NCBI GenBank assembly: GCA_902783375.1
Contig: CACZQN010000058.1
Location: forward strand, 1 to 54,195
Length of the DNA stretch: 54,195 nucleotides
Direction: 5' to 3'
DNA from: an uncultured Lachnospiraceae bacterium
GTDB taxonomy: Bacteria; Bacillota; Clostridia; Lachnospirales; Lachnospiraceae
Shown here: one piece after another, positions 39,239-48,130 of the stretch
Layout of the letters: every line of letters begins with the position of its first letter
Numbering within the stretch: position 1 is the first letter of the stretch
Notes under the pieces: model-generated
What the model was told of the DNA's origin: nothing
What the model saw: only the letters and a program-made list of their open reading frames with translations
Database searches by the model: none
Position numbers and translations under genes: made by a program

Positions 39239-41428
39239 ATGTCTGAACGCAAGACCTTACACGAAATTCGATTTGACCATCCCGCATCATCCTTCACCGA
39301 GGCGCTGCCGCTTGGTAATGGTTCGCTTGGGGGAATGGTTTATGGTGATATCCGGGGAGAGCATATTCTGCTGAACCAGGAATCCCTCTGGTCATCCCCT
39401 GCCAGGGACCGGATCAATCCGGACGGAAAGGCTTATCTTCCGAAGATCCGGCAGGATGTCTTTGCCGGCAACATTCAGAAAGCCGAACAGGAGATCTACG
39501 AGCATTTTCTGAACCCGGCCGTACGGCTCGGGCACTACGAGCCCCTCGGATGGCTCGATATCATTCTCGACCGGCCGATCCCACACCACAGCATTTTATT
39601 TAAGCCGAAAGAATATCCGGATGTCAGCGGGTATACCCGCTGCCTCGATCTCGCAGATGCGCTGTACAGCTGTTCCTACAGCCGGAATGACGTGCATTAT
39701 CAGCGGGAGGCCTTCATCTCGTATCCGGACCAGGTCCTGGCCGTCAGACTCACATCGGACCAGCCGATGTCGCTCCGCGTGGAGCTGACCCGCGAGGATG
39801 GCTGCGACAGTGTCAGGACAGGAACCTGTGATGACACGGACAGCTTATATTGGCTTGCCATGTGCGGCGGCGCCCATCAGGACCCTGGTACAGACACGAA
39901 GCCGGCTTTTGCAGCTGTCGTGACGATTCTTGCTCCGAATGGTGGTGAGATCACCGCCGGTGGTAATTATCTGTTCGCCGAGAACTGCCGGACGCTGGTG
40001 CTCTTCCTCAGCGGGAGAACCGACTACTACGGGGAGGAGCCGGTTCAGTGGTGCCTCACCCGGCTGCAGGCTGCCGTCCGGAAAGGCTATGCGGCAATCC
40101 GGGAAGCGCATCTTGCCGATTATCACGCGCTCTATCAGCGCGTGCAGCTGGGACTGCCCGAAAGCGAAGACAACGACCTCGCCGTACGCTATTTCAATTA
40201 TGGCCGCTATCTCATGATCGCCAGCAGCCGTCCCGGCGGCCTCCCGGCCAATCTGCAGGGACTGTGGAACACGGATTTCCATCCTGCCTGGGGTTCCGGC
40301 TACACCATCAATGTGAATCTGCAGATGAACTACTGGCCGGCGGAGGCGGCGGGACTGTCAGAATGTCATCTGCCGCTCTTTGATCTGCTGAAAAAGATGC
40401 TCCCGCGCGGGAAGGACGCCGCAAGACGCCTCTACGGCTGCCGTGGGGCGGTCGCATTCCACAACACCGATATCTACGGGGACTGCGCCCCGAATGAAAG
40501 CTGGATGCCCGCTTCCGGCTGGCCGATGGGCTTCGCCTGGAGCGCACTGCACATCATCGAACACTACCGCTACACAGGCGATCTCGCATTTGCAAAAGAG
40601 TATGCTGAGATCGTCGAAGAAGTCTCCCGCTTCTTCGTTGACTTCCTCATCGAAGACCCGGACGGGTATCTCGTCACCTGTCCGTCGACCTCTCCGGAGA
40701 ACACCTATCTCCTCCCGAACGGGGAGATGGGCTGTGTCTGCTACGGACCGGCCATGGATGTGCAGATCCTGCGCGAGCTCTTCGGCGGTCTGCTGGAGAT
40801 GGAGACTGCGCTCGGAAGAGACGATACAGAACTCGCCATCCAGATCCGTGAAATCACAAAAAAACTGCCCCCGGACCGCATCGGGTCGAGAGGGCAGCTG
40901 CTGGAATGGCAGAAAGAATATGCAGAATGGGAACCGGGTCACCGGCACATCTCCCATCTGTTTGGCCTCTATCCGGGTTCCTCCATCCGTCCGGAAGAGA
41001 CGCCGGCGCTGGTCGAGGCCGCAAAGGTGACGCTCTCGGAGCGGCTCGCCGGAGGCGGCGGGCAGACCGGCTGGTCCCGCGCATGGCTGATCAATCTGTA
41101 TGCGAGACTGTGTGACGGCGAAGCCGCCTGGGATCATCTGCAGCATCTGATCAAAGATCTCAGCGCGGAGAACCTCTTTGATCTGCACCCGAGCCTCGGC
41201 GGGGACGGGCCGTCCGTCTTCCAGATCGACGGAAACTTCGGCGGTACGGCGGGCATCCTCGAGATGCTCATCCAGAGCCAGGGTGCGGAGCTGAAACTGC
41301 TCCCGGCCATCCCGGAAGCCTGGAAATCAGAAGGATACCTTCACGGGGTCCGGATCCGCGGTGGAAAGGCCGTCGATCTCGACTGGAAAGATGGCAGGGC
41401 CGTGCTCTCTTACAGCCACCAGGCCTGA
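39239..41428 (+). CDS. GH95 alpha-L-fucosidase
   Basis: A 729-residue cytosolic glycoside hydrolase of family 95. N-terminal hallmarks are [16 protein letters not shown] and [10 protein letters not shown]. The catalytic (alpha/alpha)6 barrel has [67 protein letters not shown] and [15 protein letters not shown], all strongly conserved in this family. Most members cleave alpha-1,2-linked L-fucose from host glycans and human milk oligosaccharides. Some cleave L-galactose. There is no signal peptide, so imported oligosaccharides are the likely substrate. Its 3' end overlaps the convergent next gene by 19 bases. AAAGGAG precedes the start. Confidence 0.93.
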   Translation: MSERKTLHEIRFDHPASSFTEALPLGNGSLGGMVYGDIRGEHILLNQESLWSSPARDRINPDGKAYLPKIRQDVFAGNIQKAEQEIYEHFLNPAVRLGHYEPLGWLDIILDRPIPHHSILFKPKEYPDVSGYTRCLDLADALYSCSYSRNDVHYQREAFISYPDQVLAVRLTSDQPMSLRVELTREDGCDSVRTGTCDDTDSLYWLAMCGGAHQDPGTDTKPAFAAVVTILAPNGGEITAGGNYLFAENCRTLVLFLSGRTDYYGEEPVQWCLTRLQAAVRKGYAAIREAHLADYHALYQRVQLGLPESEDNDLAVRYFNYGRYLMIASSRPGGLPANLQGLWNTDFHPAWGSGYTINVNLQMNYWPAEAAGLSECHLPLFDLLKKMLPRGKDAARRLYGCRGAVAFHNTDIYGDCAPNESWMPASGWPMGFAWSALHIIEHYRYTGDLAFAKEYAEIVEEVSRFFVDFLIEDPDGYLVTCPSTSPENTYLLPNGEMGCVCYGPAMDVQILRELFGGLLEMETALGRDDTELAIQIREITKKLPPDRIGSRGQLLEWQKEYAEWEPGHRHISHLFGLYPGSSIRPEETPALVEAAKVTLSERLAGGGGQTGWSRAWLINLYARLCDGEAAWDHLQHLIKDLSAENLFDLHPSLGGDGPSVFQIDGNFGGTAGILEMLIQSQGAELKLLPAIPEAWKSEGYLHGVRIRGGKAVDLDWKDGRAVLSYSHQA

Positions 41429-42294
41429 TGGATCACCGTCGGGTCGATGCTCTTCACGTCCGCGGCGGAAGTACGGTACATCATCGAGGCCAGCTCATCG
41501 GTCAGTGTCTTCAGCGTTGCTGCAACACCTTCGGCACCATCGGTCATATACGGAGGCATCAGCACTCTGCCGACACTGACCATATCTGCGCCCATGGCCA
41601 GCGCCTTGAATGCATCGAAGCCATCCTCAATGCCGCCGTCGGCGATCAGAATGAAATCCTCTCCGACAGCCTTGCGGATCTCCGGCAGCAGCATGACCGG
41701 CGGTGTCGCCCAGTGCATCAGATCGTGGTGGTGTCCGACGATCACGCCGGCAGCGCCAAGTTCCTTTGCAAGAACCGCATCCCGGACACTCAGGACATCC
41801 TTGATGAAGAACGGCAGCTTCGTTGCCTGGATATACTCCCGCATCTCCTCATTGGTCGGCAGTTTCATCGGGCAGCCCTGGATGGTATCAAATTCCGGGG
41901 ACTCTGTCTTGATCGCATGACCGCCGTCAAGGCCGATCGCAAATGCCCCGTGTTCCTCTGCATAGCGGATGCGGCTGAAGATCTCCTCCCGGTCCGCGTA
42001 TGGCTTGATGATCTTGATGACTTTCGCACCGGTCTCAAGACACGCACCGAACGTCTCATTATCCCCCATCCCGATGCAGGCCACGGCTCCCGCAAGGCGG
42101 GCGCCCTCTGCATAGATGCCCATGCCATTCTTCAGATGGCTCAGCGCACCGGCCATAATCGGTGTGTCAAACTCTTCCCCCAGGAACCGCACCTTCGTAC
42201 TCGGCTTCACAGCACCGAGGACACGCTCCTCAATCACGAGAGAGTCCATGTATTTTCTTGCAATCTGATCGGAATTCCCATTCTGGTTCTTCAT
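41410..42294 (-). CDS. FMN-dependent alpha-hydroxyacid dehydrogenase-like protein
   Basis: A 294-residue TIM-barrel flavoprotein. It shows the pattern of the lactate oxidase/glycolate oxidase family: [67 protein letters not shown], where the phosphate of FMN binds GGI and GR. The proton-accepting His lies in GHHHD. It is about 60-80 residues shorter than classical LldD, as is common in clostridia. The electron acceptor is unknown. It converges on GH95 with a short overlap and has its own promoter region with a palindrome at 42381-42396. AAAGGGG precedes the start. Confidence 0.85.
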   Translation of the reverse strand: MKNQNGNSDQIARKYMDSLVIEERVLGAVKPSTKVRFLGEEFDTPIMAGALSHLKNGMGIYAEGARLAGAVACIGMGDNETFGACLETGAKVIKIIKPYADREEIFSRIRYAEEHGAFAIGLDGGHAIKTESPEFDTIQGCPMKLPTNEEMREYIQATKLPFFIKDVLSVRDAVLAKELGAAGVIVGHHHDLMHWATPPVMLLPEIRKAVGEDFILIADGGIEDGFDAFKALAMGADMVSVGRVLMPPYMTDGAEGVAATLKTLTDELASMMYRTSAADVKSIDPTVIHQAWWL

Positions 42295-42380
42295 CGTTTC
42301 TGCCCCTTTCTGCTATCGACCGCGGATCTGCCCGCTCATCTCAACTACTCACAATCTACCAGAATACACCAGCAAAAGAT

Positions 42381-42396
42381 ATCAGATTCATCTGAT
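42381..42396. promoter_or_regulatory. Palindromic operator candidate of the hydroxyacid dehydrogenase gene
   Basis: ATCAGATTCATCTGAT is a 6-4-6 palindrome. It lies between a minus-strand TTGATA (-35) and TATCTT (-10) spaced by 18 bases, so a bound repressor would block this promoter. Confidence 0.5.
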
Positions 42397-42478
42397 AAAT
42401 ATCAATTTTATTCTCTTATCGAAACGGTACTTGTACGACCGGCACAACCGGCTTCCACCGGTATGAAATAAACCATTC

Positions 42479-43894
42479 TTATTTTCTGTGCCCGCCGATC
42501 TGCTGGTTCCGCTCGAGTGTCGTGGCACCTTCCATCAGATTCATCCCTTTGAACACGGCATTTGCACCGAACTTCTTCCGCACCGCAAGCATCGCCCCCT
42601 GGAGGTGCTTCTCCCGCCGGACCGCCTCGTAATCGATGAACAGGCTCATCTGGTACATCCCGATATCCTCTGTGACATCGTTCGCACAGACGCCGAGGCG
42701 CCGGAACAGGAGTCTGTGGTCCGTCTTCTCGTCGAACTGGCGCACCATCGGCTCCGTGATCAGCTGCGGACTATTTGTCAGGCTCTGCAGTTTCACGGTC
42801 CCGCTTGCGTGCTTCGGGTGCAGCCTCCCATAGAAATCAACGGTGACCGGTCCGTCATAGTTCGGGCACACTTCCAGGCTCTTGTGATCGTAGGACACCC
42901 ACCAGGTACAGCCCTTCGTGACCAGGTTCTTGGTGAAAAGCTCCCCTGCAAGGACATCGATCATCTCCCGGAAGGCCAGCCTGGCCTCCTGATACTTGTA
43001 GGGGCGCGGCAGCACCTGGCCGTTGCTGACGGAATGCGCTTCGCTGCGGTAGGCCTTGATGTCTTTCATGGTCACCGGTTCGATGCCCCAGGCATGATCA
43101 ATCAGGATCTCCGCATCGATCCCGAATGTCTTGTAAAAATATTCTTCGTCCCACTGGGACCGCTCGGCGACATCGCCCATCGTGAACATGAACGCATCGT
43201 AAAGGCGTCTCGCCGTGCCCGGTCCGATCTGCCAGAAATCCGTCAGCGGCCGGTGCTCCCAGAGGAGATATTTGTACGAGTCTTCATTCAGCTCCGCGAT
43301 CCGGACGCCATCCGCGTCCGCCGGCGACTTCTTGGCCACGATATCCATCGCCACCTTCGCCAGGTACAGATTGGTCCCGATGCCGACCGTCGCCGTGATG
43401 CCGGTCGTCCGCAGGACGTCCCGGATCATGGTCATCGCCAGTGCATGCGCCGGATGGACGCCTGCGCGCTCCGCTTCTTCCCGGTACAGATGCAGGTACC
43501 CGGTGCAGTCGATGAAGCATTCATCGATCGAATAGACATGGACATCCTCCGGCGCCACATAGCGCAGGTAAATGCCGTAAATCTGTGCGGAGATCCGCTC
43601 GTATTCCGCCATCCGCGGTACCGCGGTGATATAGCTGACCTTCGTATGGTGCGTGACCTCATACTCCCGGATCTTCTGCTTCGCTTCAAAGAGGCGGGGC
43701 CTCGACGGCACACCGATGGCCTTCAGCGACGGGGAAACCGCCAGACAGATCGTCTGGTCCGAGCGGGATTCATCCGCCACCAGAAGATTCGCCTTCAACG
43801 GATCCAGCCCCCGGTGGACACACTCCACGGAGGCATAGTAGGACTTCAGATCGATACAGATGTAGGTTCGATCGACGTGGACATCGAAAGCCAT
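42479..43894 (-). CDS. Y-family DNA polymerase (UmuC/DinB-like)
   Basis: A 471-residue translesion polymerase. The catalytic palm has CIDLKSYYASVECVHRG (first acidic site and Y-family signature) and VYSIDECFIDCTGYL, the SxDE motif with the metal-binding Asp/Glu. The fingers contain LFEAKQKIREYEV, followed by a thumb with the helix-hairpin-helix FWQIGPGTARRL and a little-finger domain. It synthesises across lesions during the SOS response. The start at 43894 is supported by GGAGGTGGCAGG. A consensus promoter and LexA-like boxes lie directly upstream, so SOS regulation is expected. No UmuD partner is nearby. Confidence 0.92.
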   Translation of the reverse strand: MAFDVHVDRTYICIDLKSYYASVECVHRGLDPLKANLLVADESRSDQTICLAVSPSLKAIGVPSRPRLFEAKQKIREYEVTHHTKVSYITAVPRMAEYERISAQIYGIYLRYVAPEDVHVYSIDECFIDCTGYLHLYREEAERAGVHPAHALAMTMIRDVLRTTGITATVGIGTNLYLAKVAMDIVAKKSPADADGVRIAELNEDSYKYLLWEHRPLTDFWQIGPGTARRLYDAFMFTMGDVAERSQWDEEYFYKTFGIDAEILIDHAWGIEPVTMKDIKAYRSEAHSVSNGQVLPRPYKYQEARLAFREMIDVLAGELFTKNLVTKGCTWWVSYDHKSLEVCPNYDGPVTVDFYGRLHPKHASGTVKLQSLTNSPQLITEPMVRQFDEKTDHRLLFRRLGVCANDVTEDIGMYQMSLFIDYEAVRREKHLQGAMLAVRKKFGANAVFKGMNLMEGATTLERNQQIGGHRK

Positions 43895-43917
43895 CCTGCC
43901 ACCTCCATTTTCTATCT

Positions 43918-43932
43918 GGAGCAGTCTGCTCC
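43918..43932. promoter_or_regulatory. LexA-like operator in the polymerase leader
   Basis: GGAGCAGTCTGCTCC is a perfect 6-3-6 palindrome, about 15-30 bases downstream of the -10 box. It is preceded by TTCTATCT, exactly as in the lexA operator at 46637-46651. Confidence 0.65.
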
Positions 43933-43946
43933 TGATTTGTGGAGGT

Positions 43947-43975
43947 ATTATAGCAGGCGGATTTGCCATTTTCAA
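43947..43975 (-). promoter_or_regulatory. SigA-type promoter of the Y-family polymerase gene
   Basis: On the minus strand TTGAAA (43975-43970), 17 bases, TATAAT (43952-43947), a near-perfect match. Confidence 0.8.
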
Positions 43976-43984
43976 CCGATCCGG

Positions 43985-44007
43985 CACAATTTCTGCTCCA
44001 GATAGAA
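43985..44007. promoter_or_regulatory. Second LexA-like half-operator
   Basis: On the minus strand TTCTATCTGGAGCAGAAATT, which repeats the flank and one arm of the operator at 43918-43932 on the other side of the promoter. The second arm is not conserved. Confidence 0.45.
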
Positions 44008-44022
44008 GAAAACGGTCAGCCG

Positions 44023-45249
44023 TCACCGGCCGAGGAGTTTATGCACATTGGCCGTGGTCGGCTCGATCTCATATGGCCATTCGATCAGCCGCACCGCATG
44101 CTCCGCACAGAGCTGCCGCTTCTGCCGGTCCAGCTCCTGCCGCTCCGTCAGCGCCTCTTCCCCGCCGAAAAATGAGACCGGCAGGTAGTGCTGAATCCCC
44201 TGGTACTCGATCGCTGTCTGAAGGGACGGGATGTAGAGATCGAGGCTCTGCCTGCCGAGCCACTCCGGGCGGTACTGGTAGAGCGTGTCGGGCCACACCT
44301 TCCGCACAACCTGCAGCAGGGTCACTTCGTGCTTCCACTTCGGGCGGATCACGCCCTCATCCGTCAGCCGCGTCCGGATCCTTGTCCGCTCCAGCCGCCA
44401 GTTCGTCCGGAAGCCGTCCTTCTCCTCGTAGAGCGCCAGATCCCGGTACCACCACTGAAAATACGGCATGATGACCTCTGTCAGGTTCCGGAACAGTTCC
44501 AGCTCCGATGCAAAGTACCCGCAGTCGAGCATGTGACGGATGTTCCGCCTGACATGCACAGTCTTCACCGGATTGTGATGCCAGGGCAGATTCCCCTGAT
44601 ACTTCGCGAGCCGGTCCGGCAGATAGGGTGAGCGCAGCGGAACGCCGTCCACCCAGAGGTGGTCCTGGTACCACGGCAGCGAGTAATCGTACAGCGAATA
44701 GCCGCCGTAGAGATCCTCCGTGGCATTCGTATAAAGCAGATGGAACATCAGCAGGACGTCATCCATCTGCTGCTTGTCAAAGACAGCAAGGTAGTGGTTC
44801 TTCTCCTCGTCCGGGAACAGATTCCTGACCGGGCGGAAGACTTCTGCCCGCCGGCAGACTTCCGTGATGACAAAGAACTGGGAGATGAAGCTCTCAGGAA
44901 ATAAAAAGCAGGCTTTGTGGTCTGTGTCCAGGTCTTCGAACTGCCGCATGAATGCTTCCACATAGGGGTTCGGCGCCAGCTGCCCATCTTCCAGGATCCG
45001 CTTCTTCGCCGCATAGCGGTAGGCCAGATCCGACCAGGAGAGCTGGATCAGGAACCGGTCGTACTGATTCTCTTCATACTCCTCCCGGACCGCTTCGTAC
45101 TCCTCCTGCCAGGAATCATGTTCCGGCAGCAGTTCTTCCATCGTTGCAAAGGTCGTCCGCTCATGATACTGCGGGTAGCGTTCCCAGAGCAGTTCGAGTC
45201 TGTCAAAAGAGCCGCCGCTCCGCTCCCGCTCATGCACCGGCGGGTACAT
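44023..45249 (-). CDS. Nuclease-like protein of the SOS operon
   Basis: A 408-residue protein. The C-terminal 100 residues have the look of a PD-(D/E)XK/VSR-type nuclease fold: SLDLYIPSLQTAIEYQGIQH gives Asp, Glu and Gln at the expected spacing, followed by ERQELDRQKRQLCAEHAV and RLIEWPYE. The N-terminal 280 residues are helical without recognised motifs. It overlaps the AlkD-like gene by 20 bases, so it is transcribed from the lexA promoter. A DNA-damage-related nuclease is the likely role, but it could also be a mobile-element-type nuclease. Three of the four positions of the catalytic site are assigned by eye. Confidence 0.7.
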   Translation of the reverse strand: MYPPVHERERSGGSFDRLELLWERYPQYHERTTFATMEELLPEHDSWQEEYEAVREEYEENQYDRFLIQLSWSDLAYRYAAKKRILEDGQLAPNPYVEAFMRQFEDLDTDHKACFLFPESFISQFFVITEVCRRAEVFRPVRNLFPDEEKNHYLAVFDKQQMDDVLLMFHLLYTNATEDLYGGYSLYDYSLPWYQDHLWVDGVPLRSPYLPDRLAKYQGNLPWHHNPVKTVHVRRNIRHMLDCGYFASELELFRNLTEVIMPYFQWWYRDLALYEEKDGFRTNWRLERTRIRTRLTDEGVIRPKWKHEVTLLQVVRKVWPDTLYQYRPEWLGRQSLDLYIPSLQTAIEYQGIQHYLPVSFFGGEEALTERQELDRQKRQLCAEHAVRLIEWPYEIEPTTANVHKLLGR

Positions 45250-45991
45250 GACTGCCGCCTCTCTTCATTCCTTTGATCCTGAGCGTCCGGAGATAGTCCT
45301 TCTGCTCCGGCGTGATCCGGTAGCTCTCGACCGCCTTCTGAATGGTCTTGTTGTGCGTCCAGACATCCAGCCTTCTTTCTTCCAGATAAGGCAGGATGGC
45401 ATCATACTGCTTCGCAAGTGCTGTCGCAAAATACCATGCGATCATCATGTTGATATAGTATTCTTCTGACCGCACAGCAGCCACCATCTCCGGATATTCC
45501 GGCTGAAAATCCTCATCCAGGAAATGCTGCATCAGCATGCCCATCGCGAAGCGGACCGTATAGGTATGATCCGACCGGATCCATCTCCGGACAGCCTCAA
45601 GCAGTTCCCCGCGATGCTTTCTGAACACCTTCGGAGACAGCTGGTCGCAGGTTGCCCAGTTGTCGATCCAGGGCAGAAAAGCCTCCGTGTACGCCATGCA
45701 CACGGCAAAGTCCCTGATCTCCGCGATCAGAAAGGCATGCAGCTGGTCCTCATCAAAATAAGCATGCGGAAGATCCTCGAAAAAAGCTGCAAGCTCCTGT
45801 GCAATCCCATCGTTCGCATATTCTTTCATCAGTTCTTTCGCGTACTTTCGGAGAACCGGTGTCTTGATTCCAAGCATTCTTTCCGGGTCAATCGTCGGAA
45901 TGATCTTTGCCTGGAAATCCCTGTAGGCAGGATCCAGATAAGCAGGATCCCGCAGGGAAAGGAGTCTCTCCCTGATCTCATCCTTTACCAT
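45230..45991 (-). CDS. DNA alkylation repair (AlkD-like) HEAT-repeat protein
   Basis: A 253-residue all-helical protein of the AlkD/DUF family. Typical parts are MLGIKTPVLRKYAKEL near the N-terminus, WIDNWATCDQLSPKVF with the conserved Trp/Asp of the base-excision site, and RFAMGMLMQHFL. AlkD glycosylases remove positively charged N3- and N7-alkylpurines without flipping the base. It lies 7 bases after the lexA stop. The start at 45991 follows AAAGG. An upstream in-frame ATG at 46021 would overlap lexA and is less likely. Confidence 0.82.
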   Translation of the reverse strand: MVKDEIRERLLSLRDPAYLDPAYRDFQAKIIPTIDPERMLGIKTPVLRKYAKELMKEYANDGIAQELAAFFEDLPHAYFDEDQLHAFLIAEIRDFAVCMAYTEAFLPWIDNWATCDQLSPKVFRKHRGELLEAVRRWIRSDHTYTVRFAMGMLMQHFLDEDFQPEYPEMVAAVRSEEYYINMMIAWYFATALAKQYDAILPYLEERRLDVWTHNKTIQKAVESYRITPEQKDYLRTLRIKGMKRGGSHVPAGA

Positions 45992-45998
45992 ATCGCCT

Positions 45999-46616
45999 TT
46001 ATCCTTTTCTCTTGATGACATGACTCACGATCCCCTGGCAGACCAGGTCCTGCACATAGATCACCTGATCCGGATAGACTGCCTGATTGCAGTACAGCAG
46101 CATCGCCTTATGATTCTTCCGGCTGACTCCGCCGTACTTCTTCAGCGTATTCCGCCCCTCTTCGTCCATGGCAATCACCAGGTCACCCTTTTTCGGATCC
46201 GTCTTCATCGTCACAACCACCAGGTCACCGTCATCAATGCCCTCATCGGCCATCGAATCACCCGAGGCATGCAGCAGATAGTACGGCCCTTCCCCGAAGA
46301 TCTCCGTCGGCAGCGACATGACGCATTCGACATTCTCCTCCTCATAGGTCAGATCCCCGCAGGGGATGCTGCCGAGGAGCGGTGCCTGGGTGCGATCAGT
46401 CCGGATCTTGTTCATCTGGCTGACCGAGAGGACCCCATCCGTATAGGAAAGCATCCCGCGCGCATTCATCTCGACCAGATACCGCTGCGCCGAGCTGCGC
46501 GCCATCCCGAACTTTCTCGCAATCTCCGTCGTCGACGGCGTCCTGTCGTGGGACGCATAAAATACCCCGATATAGGTGTTGATTTCTTTCATCAGTTCTT
46601 CATTCTTATGCCGCAT
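45999..46616 (-). CDS. lexA: LexA-type SOS repressor
   Basis: A 205-residue repressor of normal LexA length. The N-terminal winged helix (about 1-65) reads RTPSTTEIARKFGMARSSAQ. The autocleavage site is Cys86-Gly87 (IPCGDL) instead of the usual Ala-Gly. The S24 serine is in ASGDSMADEG (about 121) and the lysine is in NTLKKYG (about 159), as in LexA. The start at 46616 has GGAGGATGGT upstream. Its own promoter carries two operator boxes, so it is autoregulated. A phage CI/S24 repressor is less likely because no phage genes are near and the next genes are repair genes. Confidence 0.85.
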   Translation of the reverse strand: MRHKNEELMKEINTYIGVFYASHDRTPSTTEIARKFGMARSSAQRYLVEMNARGMLSYTDGVLSVSQMNKIRTDRTQAPLLGSIPCGDLTYEEENVECVMSLPTEIFGEGPYYLLHASGDSMADEGIDDGDLVVVTMKTDPKKGDLVIAMDEEGRNTLKKYGGVSRKNHKAMLLYCNQAVYPDQVIYVQDLVCQGIVSHVIKRKG

Positions 46617-46636
46617 ACCATCCTCCGGTTCTATCT

Positions 46637-46688
46637 GGAGCAATTTGTTCTGTATTGCCATTATACCAAACATTTGTTCTGATTGCAA
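46637..46688 (-). promoter_or_regulatory. Autoregulated lexA promoter with two operator boxes
   Basis: On the minus strand the promoter is TTGCAA (46688-46683), 17 bases, TATAAT (46665-46660). Box 1 (CAAACATTTGTTCTG on the plus strand, 46667-46681) fills the spacer. Box 2 (GGAGCAATTTGTTCT, 46637-46651) lies just downstream of the start site. A repressor on either box would block transcription. Confidence 0.82.
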
Positions 46689-46690
46689 GT

Positions 46691-46725
46691 ACAAAAATGC
46701 CCGGGAAGCAAAACGCCTCCCGGGC
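46691..46725 (-). terminator. Intrinsic terminator of the esterase gene
   Basis: GCCCGGGA and GC pair with GC and TCCCGGGC around TTTT, followed on the minus strand by ATTTTTGT. It lies directly in front of the lexA -35 box. Confidence 0.85.
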
Positions 46726-46746
46726 AGAATCACATCACCTATGACA

Positions 46747-47967
46747 TTACTGCCACAGAACATTTTCCGCAAAATACGTGAACATCGCCGGCCAGCAGAA
46801 CCAGTCGTGGCTGCCTGGTACGAAGTACGGGATGTACGGAAGGCCTGCTTCCTTCAGGGCGCGGATCGTCGGCGGGACACCGATCTCGCGCTCGTTGTAG
46901 GCGATGTCTTCCTCGGCGCTGCCGATCAGGAGCACCACGTCATGCAGCACCGGATTGTCGAGTGTGAAACCTTCGCCGCCGCAGAATCCGCCGGAAAATG
47001 CGCCGAAGTATCCGAATCTCTCCGGGTGGTGCATGTAGGTGTACATGGTTGTGATAGCGCCCATCGAGAGACCGCAGAATGCCATCATATCCGGATCATC
47101 GGTCACGGCGTAGACCTGCTGCAGGTACGGGATGATGCACTGCAGGATGTTCTGATCAATCGTCGCGAAATCCCAGTCATAGACGGAGTTGTTCATGGTG
47201 ACCACGATGGCCTCTTCTGTCCGCTTCGAGGCAATCAGGTTGTCCATGATATTGGCAAGACCACCCTGGCTGAACCAGTCCGCTTCATTTCCGCCGCCAC
47301 CGTGGGAGACGAAGATCACCGGATACTCCCAGGTACGATCGTAATTTGCCGGCAGATAGACGCCCATGGTGCGGGTATCGCCCTTGATGTCGGTGTAGCT
47401 TACATAGCTGACCGTCCCCTTCACGGCCGGGTTTGTCGCCGGCAGCCACGGCATGTCATCCGGGTTGCCGAGATACAGCTCGCTGTTCATCTGCGGGCCG
47501 TCCTTGGTCGGGGCAAATGGCGGGTTCTTCGGGTCTGGAATCCATGGCTTGAATTCGCCGAAGCTGTGCATCTTCCCATCATCTGCGAGCACGTTCATCC
47601 ACGGCATCTCCGGGTTCGGGTCCTGCAGCTCGGCATTCAGCTGGAAACCATACGGATACATGCCGGCAGGCAGTGTCAGCGTCGTCGTATAGAGCCCGGT
47701 CTTCTCATCAAAATCCATCGGCTTCGCGTAGCGGCCGCCGATCTGGCTCATGCCCTCCTCGTACTGGTCCGGCGTATACTTCGGGTCATTTTCCACCATG
47801 CCCTGCTCATCGGTGTTCCCCTTCAGGTTGCTCTTATAGAAAAGAAATTCCCCGATCAGCATCACGGATGTGACTTCTTCCTTCACATCCGCCGGATCAA
47901 ATGTGAATGTATGCGTGTACATCTTCTTTGTCAGGAAACGCTCCTGCTGCGTCTTCTTCTCGGCCAT
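46747..47967 (-). CDS. Feruloyl-esterase-like alpha/beta hydrolase (CE1-like)
   Basis: A 406-residue cytosolic esterase. The N-terminal 170 residues form an E-set/CBM48-like beta domain (TLTLPAGMYPYGFQLN, as in esterase and glycan-debranching enzymes). The catalytic domain has the nucleophile Ser in CGLSMGAITTMYTYMHHPE, an Asp in LLIGSAEEDIAYN or nearby, and the His in VPGSHDWFCWP. CE1-type enzymes cleave ferulate or acetate from xylan, or other sugar esters, fitting the GH39 gene elsewhere in the window. There is no signal peptide. GGGAGG precedes the start. It stands alone and ends at the terminator at 46691. Confidence 0.85.
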   Translation of the reverse strand: MAEKKTQQERFLTKKMYTHTFTFDPADVKEEVTSVMLIGEFLFYKSNLKGNTDEQGMVENDPKYTPDQYEEGMSQIGGRYAKPMDFDEKTGLYTTTLTLPAGMYPYGFQLNAELQDPNPEMPWMNVLADDGKMHSFGEFKPWIPDPKNPPFAPTKDGPQMNSELYLGNPDDMPWLPATNPAVKGTVSYVSYTDIKGDTRTMGVYLPANYDRTWEYPVIFVSHGGGGNEADWFSQGGLANIMDNLIASKRTEEAIVVTMNNSVYDWDFATIDQNILQCIIPYLQQVYAVTDDPDMMAFCGLSMGAITTMYTYMHHPERFGYFGAFSGGFCGGEGFTLDNPVLHDVVLLIGSAEEDIAYNEREIGVPPTIRALKEAGLPYIPYFVPGSHDWFCWPAMFTYFAENVLWQ

Positions 47968-48130
47968 CTCGATAACCTCCCTTGTAATTTGTAGAATAAG
48001 CTTTTGTGGTTCTGCGTTTTGTGCGGCATCTGGCCTGCCACGGACCTATTATCAGCATACCACAAACTGCAGCAGAAAATCTTTCATTTTTGCAAAAAGA
48101 ATTATAAAAAAGATAGCAAAGTACAAGGCA

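Noticed and set aside
42295-42478. Additional small genes between the hydroxyacid dehydrogenase and the polymerase
   Set aside because: Frames there are short, lack ribosome binding sites and overlap a promoter with a palindrome.
45999-46616. Prophage repressor
   Set aside because: No phage genes are nearby. The gene has full LexA layout and is followed by DNA-repair genes.
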